Source: Myxococcota bacterium (GTDB lineage: Bacteria > Myxococcota > UBA4151). From it: a stretch of 7,607 bases of DNA. A model generated the notes under the pieces. That model searched no databases and was not told the DNA's origin. It was given only the letters and a program-made list of their open reading frames with translations. The stretch spans positions 1-7,607 of the forward strand of contig JAPKCE010000082.1 of assembly GCA_028823075.1 (NCBI GenBank), read 5' to 3'. A program made the position numbers and the translations under genes. This document shows positions 1-5,354 of the stretch, one piece after another; positions within the stretch are counted from its first letter, which is position 1; each line of letters starts with the position of its first letter.

Positions 1-673
1 CCGCCTCGCTACGCACCGGGGTGCCGCCGCCCCCACCGCGACGTGCCAGCTTGTCACTGACGCGTAATTTCGAGGCCATCTTGCGGGCGATTCGCCGTAG
101 CCGCAAATCCGAATAGATACGCCCGGCACGCTCCGAATAGGCCTGCCAGCCCCCAAGTTCGATCTGCACATAACCGAGCCAGCGCTGATAACGCCTGGCA
201 CGGCCACATTCAGCCGACATCACTTCTAACAGGGCCTCATCGCGCATAGCACCCGTCAGCCCATCGGTTTGAGCGATAGCGACCAAGCATTCACGGTATC
301 TCTTTTCGGGCTCATCGCCGCTCAAAAAGCGCAGCACCGTGCGCCCGAGACGCAACTCATCGGCATCGTTCAAGACCGCTTCGCTGACCGAATCGTCGTT
401 GACGCAAGTACCGTTGGTGCTGCCCATATCCTGAACGCTATAGCGCCCACCGCTAAAGCGGATGAGCGCGTGACGACGCGAAGCGCTGTCCTGCTCGAGC
501 ATGATATCGCATCCCCGACTTCGACCGATCACCATCTCGGGGCGATCGAGCAAGAAGCGGCGACCAAGTTCGGCACCATAAGTAATCACGAGACAGGCAG
601 AAGCCTGATCGAGCAGGCCTCGGCTGACTCCAGAGATCACCGTGACGACGGTGCTATCAGATGGATCGACCAT
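1..673 (-). CDS. FHA domain protein with degenerate GGDEF-like C-terminal domain (partial, runs off left edge)
   Basis: This is my own translation of the minus strand from ATG 673-671; 224 codons are visible with no stop before the window edge. Residues about 28-117 form an FHA domain, a phosphothreonine-peptide binding module. Its landmarks are GRSRGCDI (50-57), SASRRH (63-68) and STNGT (85-89). Residues about 135-217 follow the course of a GGDEF (diguanylate cyclase) domain: TDGLTGAM, then an E-rich helix, QIELGGW, SDLRLRRIARKM and SDKLARRGG. The key residues are changed. The NRR after DxLTG reads RDE, the metal-binding Asp reads Glu172, and GGDEF reads GGGGG (213-217). By family knowledge such a domain should not make cyclic di-GMP; it may bind partners or nucleotide, which is inference. 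The gene starts 13 bases after the lipoprotein stop at 687, so the two are probably co-transcribed. There is no clear Shine-Dalgarno sequence, so translational coupling is possible. The FHA assignment is firm; the GGDEF relationship is likely. The rest of the protein is outside the window. Confidence 0.88.
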   Translation of the reverse strand, partial: MVDPSDSTVVTVISGVSRGLLDQASACLVITYGAELGRRFLLDRPEMVIGRSRGCDIMLEQDSASRRHALIRFSGGRYSVQDMGSTNGTCVNDDSVSEAVLNDADELRLGRTVLRFLSGDEPEKRYRECLVAIAQTDGLTGAMRDEALLEVMSAECGRARRYQRWLGYVQIELGGWQAYSERAGRIYSDLRLRRIARKMASKLRVSDKLARRGGGGGTPVRSEA

Positions 674-686
674 GGTGACTAACGAG

Positions 687-2999
687 CTACTCAGGATCTG
701 CCGTGCAAGCACCAGCCACGCAACTAAAGGCTTCTTCACAGGCGTTCTGGTCATCGCAATCTGTGAGCACACAGCCCGTACCGCCAGCGATACAATCGAT
801 GGAGGAGAAAGCCGAGGTCACTGAGTTGACGGCGTCCATGTTGATTGCGTTAAGGCTCATCAAGCTGTTCAGGTCGTTATCGCCATTAAGATCGAAGGCC
901 TGCACGGTTGCTCTCGAACTTCGGTCTTCCAGCCCTGCCGGAACCTGAGGCACGATGAAGGAGGCGCCGCCAACGTGGTAGAAGGTCCACTTACCGCCAG
1001 CGCCTTCAAGCCCAAAGCGATAGTAATCCGCTCCGTCAACGGCGCTCGGAGCTGTGTAACTCCGGGTCAAGGCATTCCAAGCCGCAGCATCTGGCAAGGC
1101 TAAGAACGAGGCGCGAGTCGCCTGAGTAGCGCAACTGGCTTCGTTGGCACATTGGTTGAAGTACTCGGCCTGCGAAACGATACCCGAAAGCGCGCTATCG
1201 CTAAGACCACCGCCGAGAAGCCCGTCGAAGTCGAGGGCTAAGAACAAGGCTTGAACGCCGTGCCCGTCAAGGCCGCTATGCGAACGGGCGTAGCCTACGC
1301 TGAGCGCTCCATCTTGAGCACCGTTCATTCCACTGACCTGGCCATCGCCGGCCTCTTCATCACTGGTGTCGAGATCATCGACGCCGATTCCGATTCCGAG
1401 CGGCACCATGCCCTGGCCTGGCATATCGACGCCGACCAAGCCGAGCACAGCGCTCAAATAGCCGTCGCCCTTGGCCGGTAAGGTGGGCATAGCGAAGGCT
1501 GTCTTAAAGTCGAGTCCGCTGACGAAGCTTAAGGTGTGGTCACCGAAATGACCGCCGAAGGCCTCGACGCAATCCACGGGGTCTCCATTGGGCAAGTTAC
1601 CAGCAGTACAAGCGACCGAGTCGACTTTGATACCCACTTTGGCAGCGTGCTGCATCTGGGCGAACAGCGGCATAATAGCGCCGAGAAGTTGACCGACTGG
1701 CAGACCGGCAGAACTGTCTTCAATGAGAGGGGCGATGGTCGGAAGAAGCTCGACGATGGCACCGAGACGGAACGAGCCGCCCAGGCCCCACACCGAGCGA
1801 GTTCCTGCAAAGCTGATCGCTTGGAAGCTCTCTTTAAAGGCCGAGGGGCCAAACTGCATGGTTATGCCCTGGGGAAGCGGGACACCCTCTTCGGGGATCG
1901 GCAGTCCAGGAATATCAACTTGAGTTTGTACCGTTTGGCCGATCAGGGTCATAAAATCGATGTCGGCAATGCTGCCGGCGAGCGAGGCGCCTGCCAGGCC
2001 GATCTTGAGCTGACGGTCGGGCAAGGTGGAGAAGTCGAACGAGCCTTCAACGCCAGCCGTTTTACCTTTTTCACGGGTGAACAGATAGATCGCTAAGTCG
2101 TTGCTGCTCGGCGCCACGAGGGTGACGTAATCGGCTGCTTCAGCTTCGGTGTCGTAGAAGACGCTGACCGAATCGACGTTGCCGGAAATGTCTGCGAAAA
2201 GGGTCTGACCACTGGGAAGCGAATCTTGGGCGAGCGGGTTACCATCGACAATAACGACGACATGCGCTCCACCAATGGCAGCGCCGTTGCGCTGATCAAG
2301 AACCAGAACCCGTAGCTCCCCGGCGGAAACATCTGCGAAGTTCGTACCGTCGTGGGTGCAGACCGTGGCGCTGGGATTGCCGGTGGCATCGAGGACGGCA
2401 GCTTGAACAGTCCAAACGCCGTCGACCTCACCGCCGGTGATCATGCCGCCGTCGGCGGCGCTGGCAGAGGTGTTGCCGGCAGTTATCGTCCAAGCATATG
2501 CCATCTGACTAACAACTGCTCCGCCCGTGGAAAACGACGTTGCGCTGAGCCCAGTTACTTGTCCCTGGCGGCTGACGGTCGCGCCGCTGATCACGCATTG
2601 GGCGACCGAACCGGGGTCGGGAGCGACGGTGCAAGTACCACCAATGCAGGCCTGACCGGGGTTGCAATCTTCGTTGGTTTGACAAATCGGCTCGCTGCAA
2701 GCGCCCGTCGTCGGGATACAGACTTGATCGTCGTTGCAGTCGTCATCGACCTCGCAGGCCACCGGAACGCAGAAATGCCCCTGACAGGCGTAACCTGCAG
2801 CGCATTGAACGTCACATTCGCATTTACAATCTTCACCACCGAGCTTGCCATCAACACGGCTGTTGCAAGTCTGAGGCTCTTGAACTTCGTCGACGGCGAC
2901 ACAGACATCTTCACCCGGCGGATCAACTGGCTCGTCGGGACACCCGGAGAGCACGAGACAAAGGCTGGATAGAAAGAAGACGTTCTTAAGAAAGCTCAT
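687..2999 (-). CDS. Large cysteine-rich lipoprotein, function unknown
   Basis: A 770-residue protein with a lipoprotein signal peptide: Lys5, a hydrophobic stretch, then lipobox LSGC with the lipidated Cys at 20. The residue after Cys20 is Pro, so outer-membrane sorting is plausible. Residues 33-123 are cysteine-rich: a CKCEC cluster (58-62), then two modules of the type C-x5-DC-x5-C (C82-C101 and C106-C123), a style common in myxobacterial surface proteins. Residues about 135-215 look Ig-like in their beta pattern (a weak call). Residues about 225-310 resemble a carboxypeptidase-regulatory-like beta-sandwich (GELRVLVLD...GAHVVVIVDG). Residues 320-700 match nothing I recognise; they are Gly/Leu-rich with hydrophobic stretches such as 410-447. 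A possible Ca-binding loop, DLNGDND, lies at 703-709. Cysteines return at the C-terminus (736-765). I place the start at ATG 2999 rather than the in-frame TTG at 3014: GAAAGG lies 7 bases upstream of the ATG, the TTG overlaps that site, and the ATG gives a normal signal peptide. It is probably a surface-exposed binding or structural protein; no catalytic motif is visible. Confidence 0.9.
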   Translation of the reverse strand: MSFLKNVFFLSSLCLVLSGCPDEPVDPPGEDVCVAVDEVQEPQTCNSRVDGKLGGEDCKCECDVQCAAGYACQGHFCVPVACEVDDDCNDDQVCIPTTGACSEPICQTNEDCNPGQACIGGTCTVAPDPGSVAQCVISGATVSRQGQVTGLSATSFSTGGAVVSQMAYAWTITAGNTSASAADGGMITGGEVDGVWTVQAAVLDATGNPSATVCTHDGTNFADVSAGELRVLVLDQRNGAAIGGAHVVVIVDGNPLAQDSLPSGQTLFADISGNVDSVSVFYDTEAEAADYVTLVAPSSNDLAIYLFTREKGKTAGVEGSFDFSTLPDRQLKIGLAGASLAGSIADIDFMTLIGQTVQTQVDIPGLPIPEEGVPLPQGITMQFGPSAFKESFQAISFAGTRSVWGLGGSFRLGAIVELLPTIAPLIEDSSAGLPVGQLLGAIMPLFAQMQHAAKVGIKVDSVACTAGNLPNGDPVDCVEAFGGHFGDHTLSFVSGLDFKTAFAMPTLPAKGDGYLSAVLGLVGVDMPGQGMVPLGIGIGVDDLDTSDEEAGDGQVSGMNGAQDGALSVGYARSHSGLDGHGVQALFLALDFDGLLGGGLSDSALSGIVSQAEYFNQCANEASCATQATRASFLALPDAAAWNALTRSYTAPSAVDGADYYRFGLEGAGGKWTFYHVGGASFIVPQVPAGLEDRSSRATVQAFDLNGDNDLNSLMSLNAINMDAVNSVTSAFSSIDCIAGGTGCVLTDCDDQNACEEAFSCVAGACTADPE

Positions 3000-3006
3000 T
3001 GTAGAA

Positions 3007-3012
3007 CCTTTC
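3007..3012 (-). promoter_or_regulatory. Ribosome binding site deciding the lipoprotein start
   Basis: GAAAGG on the minus strand ends 7 bases before ATG 2999. It overlaps the alternative in-frame TTG at 3014-3012, so that TTG could not use it. This supports the ATG start. Confidence 0.5.
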
Positions 3013-3035
3013 AACGGTTAGGTGGAAGCCGGCGG

Positions 3036-3064
3036 GGTGTAGCCGCGAGCCTTGGAGGTGTCAA
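3036..3064 (-). promoter_or_regulatory. Candidate sigma-70-type promoter for the minus-strand lipoprotein operon
   Basis: On the minus strand a perfect TTGACA (3064-3059) is followed after exactly 17 bases by TACACC (3041-3036), a weak -10 with 3 of 6 consensus bases. Transcription would begin near 3029, leaving about 30 bases of leader before ATG 2999. The position in the divergent gap fits. The weak -10 and the unknown sigma-factor preferences of this organism limit confidence. Confidence 0.4.
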
Positions 3065-3080
3065 AGGCATTTAGTATCCC

Positions 3081-3109
3081 TTGAAGCGCGCCGCTAGGCT
3101 GGCTACAGG
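3081..3109 (+). promoter_or_regulatory. Weak candidate promoter for the plus-strand operon
   Basis: TTGAAG (3081-3086, 4 of 6 consensus bases) and TACAGG (3104-3109, 3 of 6) are separated by 17 bases. Initiation near 3116 would leave only a short leader carrying the ribosome binding site at 3117. The whole 131-bp gap (3000-3130) holds no gene, so a plus-strand promoter must lie here or inside the lipoprotein gene. This particular match is weak and could be chance. Confidence 0.2.
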
Positions 3110-3116
3110 CTGAGTT

Positions 3117-3123
3117 GAGGGAG
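3117..3123 (+). promoter_or_regulatory. Ribosome binding site supporting a TTG start
   Basis: GAGGGAG lies 7 bases before TTG 3131. It is the strongest Shine-Dalgarno match among the gene starts in the window, and it justifies reading the DUF721 gene from a TTG codon. Confidence 0.6.
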
Positions 3124-3130
3124 TCTAACT

Positions 3131-3466
3131 TTGGGCAAGTGGCGCGGGTATCGCAGCGGCAAACAGAGTCTCGGTGATGCCGGGCGCTCGGCGCTTAAGG
3201 CACTGGGCATGGACGACTACGAGGCACAGACTCGCAGCAGGCGAATCTTTGATGAACTCTACGGCGACCGCTTCGCGGGCCAGGTGGCATTTCTCGGCTT
3301 CCGGCATGGTGTGGTTTATCTACGCGTTCGCGACGGAAGCTGGGTACGCCGCGTGCGCGCCTTTCAAACACAACTCTTTCGTGACCTATCGACCTTGGCA
3401 GAACTCAACGAAGTACCGAGATCGCTAAGTATAAAAGTGGGCCCCGCGCCGGAATTCGACTCATGA
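3131..3466 (+). CDS. dciA: DUF721 / DciA-type protein (replicative helicase loader family)
   Basis: A small, basic protein of 111 residues. Residues about 36-104 follow the DUF721 pattern: an amphipathic helix (RRIFDELYGDRFAGQV), a short strand-turn-strand with GVVYLRVRDGSW (60-71, with the family's conserved Trp at 71), a helix RRVRAFQTQLFRDL, and a closing strand SLSIKVGP. DciA is known to help load the replicative DnaB helicase in bacteria that lack DnaC; a cytoplasmic DNA-replication role here is inferred from family membership. The N-terminal 20 residues are Lys/Arg/Gly-rich. The length is within the usual range for short DUF721 proteins. The start is TTG, chosen because of the strong GAGGGAG upstream and the absence of a suitable ATG. 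The gene overlaps the next by ATGA, so the two are probably translationally coupled, although the following genes encode exported proteins. The family call is good; the symbol is by family only. Confidence 0.78.
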   Translation: MGKWRGYRSGKQSLGDAGRSALKALGMDDYEAQTRSRRIFDELYGDRFAGQVAFLGFRHGVVYLRVRDGSWVRRVRAFQTQLFRDLSTLAELNEVPRSLSIKVGPAPEFDS

Positions 3467-4077
3467 TCGTCACCGCTACCTTAACCTTGTTGCTGCATGT
3501 CCTGCCCCCGTTTCGCCCTTTGGCAAGCCGCCTTCGCGACGCCGACGCCATCGCCCTGATCGAGATCAAAGCGGCGCCAGACGGCAGCGTTCGCTTTCGC
3601 AGCCTCCACCAATTTCGCGGACCTAAGCTAAGCAGAGCAAACCTAATGCCCGGCCATTCAGCGCCGGCGCGCAGCGGTTTTGGCTTGGCGACCTTTCGTA
3701 AAGCTGGCGACGGCTGGCTGCTGCAAGAGCAGGGCAGAGAATGGCTTGAGTTGAGCAAAGCGGACTGGACGGCACATCCCCCACCCGTCTGGAACCGCTG
3801 GCTAGTATCTTTGGAGAAAGCTCCGGAAACGGCTCTACTTTCAGGACTCCGGCGCCACCCGTTTATGCGTTTCGCAGGGCGCGACTTAAACGCCCTAATG
3901 CTGCAGCCGGCTCGCGCCACCTTGCGCCGACTTGTGGCCGAGCAGTTACGCTTGGGCAAACTACCCATCGCTCTAAGCAGTTCACTTAAACGCCATCTGT
4001 TTAGCGCTGTTTCAAGCGTCGAACGCAAAGAGTTGCAAAGCTGTATGGCGAGCCGAACCGGCTGCGTCGTCCCTTGA
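3463..4077 (+). CDS. Exported protein of unknown function
   Basis: A 204-residue protein that I do not recognise. Its N-terminus (MIVTATLTLLLHVLPPF) is a short hydrophobic stretch without an early Lys or Arg. It could be an atypical signal peptide, perhaps cleaved near LASRL, or a membrane anchor. Residues about 24-58 (DADAIALIEIKAAPDGSVRFRSLHQFRGPK) resemble the opening beta strands of proteins in which a 'DADAI-x-V ... dG-x-V-x-F ... fKG' pattern starts a small OB-like or NTR-like barrel; this is a weak suggestion. The middle is Trp-rich (W85, W94, W102, W110, W113) and the C-terminal half is basic and probably helical, with two late cysteines (194, 201) that could form a disulfide. ATG 3463 overlaps the previous stop (ATGA), and a weak GGA lies 9 bases upstream. 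Base composition matches the neighbours. It is real by position, length and coupling; the function is unknown. Confidence 0.75.
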   Translation: MIVTATLTLLLHVLPPFRPLASRLRDADAIALIEIKAAPDGSVRFRSLHQFRGPKLSRANLMPGHSAPARSGFGLATFRKAGDGWLLQEQGREWLELSKADWTAHPPPVWNRWLVSLEKAPETALLSGLRRHPFMRFAGRDLNALMLQPARATLRRLVAEQLRLGKLPIALSSSLKRHLFSAVSSVERKELQSCMASRTGCVVP

Positions 4078-4142
4078 TCGATTGACCTGCGGGCTGCGGC
4101 CCTCCAAACCCCCAACACCCCTTGACTTCGAAAGACCTGCTT
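4078..4142 (+). other. 65-bp gap inside the plus-strand gene cluster
   Basis: No gene lies here. There is a small GGGC-TGCG-GCCC hairpin at 4091-4102 but no following T-tract, so it is not a convincing terminator. A weak ribosome binding site, GAAAGA (4130-4135), lies 7 bases before ATG 4143. I see no clear promoter. Transcription may read through. Confidence 0.4.
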
Positions 4143-5354
4143 ATGAACCCTCGACTGCTGCTCCTTGCACCCTTTGTTTTGATGGCCTGTGATTCCGGCA
4201 ACGGCGACGACCCCGCAGTCGATGCAGGTCCCGTTGTGACCAAGGCCGAATGCCTGACGCGAGACTACAGCAGTCAGGTGACGGTCGATGGCGAGAATCT
4301 CGAAGTGGTCTGGCCGGTCGACGGGCTTGGACCTGTGGCGCCCGGTTTGGGTAACAGCACCGAGCTACCGGATCTCAATTGTCTCGGCACCGCAGCCCCG
4401 GTTCAAAGTGAAGCTCTCGACACTTGGGCCTGCGTTGATATCTTTGGTCCGGGTGAAACTGTAGCCGGGCTCGATGTGTCGATCTGGGTCGATGATGGAA
4501 GCGATTTGGATAACACCGAACCCGCGGTCGTCGGCGCTGTGCTCGGCTGCGATGATGTGCAGGCCGACGATGAAATACAAACTGCCAAACTGCGCGCCCT
4601 TTGCAACGAGCTTTGCGAATACCGCGGCATGGTTCATTTGCCGGGCGCTCCGGGCGGTCAGCCCATTGTCGCGCGAGTCCGGGTCGGCGATATGAATGGC
4701 GATGGTCAGGTCGACCTTAGCGACCGCTTACGCCTTCCTTTCGTCGACACCTGGGTCTACGGCGTCAGTTTGGCACGCATCGAAGCGACCGGCGAATGTG
4801 CCGAGGGTTGCGGCGACGATGTCTGCATGCGCGGCGCCTGTTTGCCTGCAAACAGTTCACTGTTTACCGCGGTGGCGATTACCGAAAACTCCTATTCAAC
4901 CATCCCGATCGTTTCGGGTGTCGGCCGCATTCAGGGTGACGATGACCTCCTGGACGGCGAAGGAAACGGAGCCGTAGCGGGCAGCATCTCCGACTGCAAC
5001 GACGCCAACGTCGCGGGAGTCGCTGTGGCTTCAAGCGGCGCCGATCTGCGTACCCGAGCCGCCTATTTCCAGGGCGACTACCCAAGCCCTCAAAAGCGCG
5101 CCACCGAAGGCGACGCCACCTACGTCTTCCTCAACCACCCTCCCGGACCAGCATTAATCGCCGGTTTTGTTCATAACGAGATCTGTGACCAGGCGCATCA
5201 AGAAGACTGCCAATGCGGCGGACTCGAAGAGGCGGCTTTGGTGAGCGAACGTTCCGGCGAGCGCTCAACCTTGAAATTAGTCGGTGGGCACCGTGTGCGC
5301 GTTTATTCCGATTCAGTGACCATCCTGTCTTTGCGCTACGGACTAATGCCCTGA
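4143..5354 (+). CDS. Lipoprotein with dockerin/EF-hand-like loop and C-terminal beta-sandwich-like domain
   Basis: A 403-residue protein. Its signal peptide is MNPRLLLLAPFVLMAC, with the lipidated Cys at 16, followed by a short acidic linker. The residue after the Cys is Asp, which in E. coli would favour inner-membrane retention; the rule may not hold in this lineage. Residues about 37-215 contain conserved-looking cysteines (37, 80, 97, 136, 154, 158) and a near-ideal calcium loop, DMNGDGQVDLSD (183-194), with ligand positions D183, N185, D187, D191 and D194 as in dockerin or EF-hand loops. A cysteine cluster follows (219-233, CAEGCGDDVCMRGAC). Residues about 283-398 resemble carboxypeptidase-regulatory/transthyretin-like beta-sandwiches (DCNDANVAGVAV, FLNHPPGPALIAGF, VRVYSDSVTILSL). 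An in-frame TTG at 4122 was rejected because ATG 4143 starts a clean signal peptide and has a weak GAAAGA upstream. The stop overlaps the next start (TGATG), which suggests coupled production with the ceramidase-like protein. The lipoprotein call is firm; the function is unknown, perhaps binding. Confidence 0.88.
   Translation: MNPRLLLLAPFVLMACDSGNGDDPAVDAGPVVTKAECLTRDYSSQVTVDGENLEVVWPVDGLGPVAPGLGNSTELPDLNCLGTAAPVQSEALDTWACVDIFGPGETVAGLDVSIWVDDGSDLDNTEPAVVGAVLGCDDVQADDEIQTAKLRALCNELCEYRGMVHLPGAPGGQPIVARVRVGDMNGDGQVDLSDRLRLPFVDTWVYGVSLARIEATGECAEGCGDDVCMRGACLPANSSLFTAVAITENSYSTIPIVSGVGRIQGDDDLLDGEGNGAVAGSISDCNDANVAGVAVASSGADLRTRAAYFQGDYPSPQKRATEGDATYVFLNHPPGPALIAGFVHNEICDQAHQEDCQCGGLEEAALVSERSGERSTLKLVGGHRVRVYSDSVTILSLRYGLMP
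4689..4724 (+). other. Sequence encoding a dockerin/EF-hand-like calcium loop
   Basis: This encodes residues 183-194 of the 403-residue lipoprotein, DMNGDGQVDLSD, with acidic or amide residues at loop positions 1, 3, 5, 9 and 12 and Gly at 6. Only one copy is seen, whereas dockerins normally carry two, so this may be a lone calcium-binding loop rather than a cohesin-binding dockerin. Confidence 0.55.

Noticed and set aside
213..280. Idea that the loss of GGDEF is caused by a frameshift near the Gly run
   Set aside because: The Gly run lies at about bases 23-37. The other two minus-strand frames there read VGAAAPR and WGRRHPGA followed by a stop, and neither gives GGDEF. The in-frame Asp and Arg landmarks just before the run are intact.
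269..682. Plus-strand open frame of 137 codons
   Set aside because: It is antisense to the FHA domain, which has clear motifs on the minus strand.
1536..2096. Plus-strand open frame of 186 codons, and a second at 2352-2972 of 206 codons
   Set aside because: Both lie wholly antisense to the 770-residue lipoprotein, whose signal peptide, cysteine modules and ribosome binding site are convincing. Their translations have no recognisable domain and look like shadows of biased codon use.
4091..4102. GGGC-TGCG-GCCC hairpin as a transcription terminator
   Set aside because: The stem is only 4 bp and no T-tract follows.
3405..4118. Minus-strand open frame of 237 codons opposite the 204-residue gene
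   Set aside because: It is Arg/Ser-rich without domain features. The plus-strand frame has the ATGA overlap, a hydrophobic N-terminus and the same direction as its neighbours.
5213..5353. N-terminal extension of the ceramidase-like protein from 5213
   Set aside because: It would overlap the 403-residue lipoprotein gene by over 140 bases and bury the signal peptide that begins at ATG 5354.
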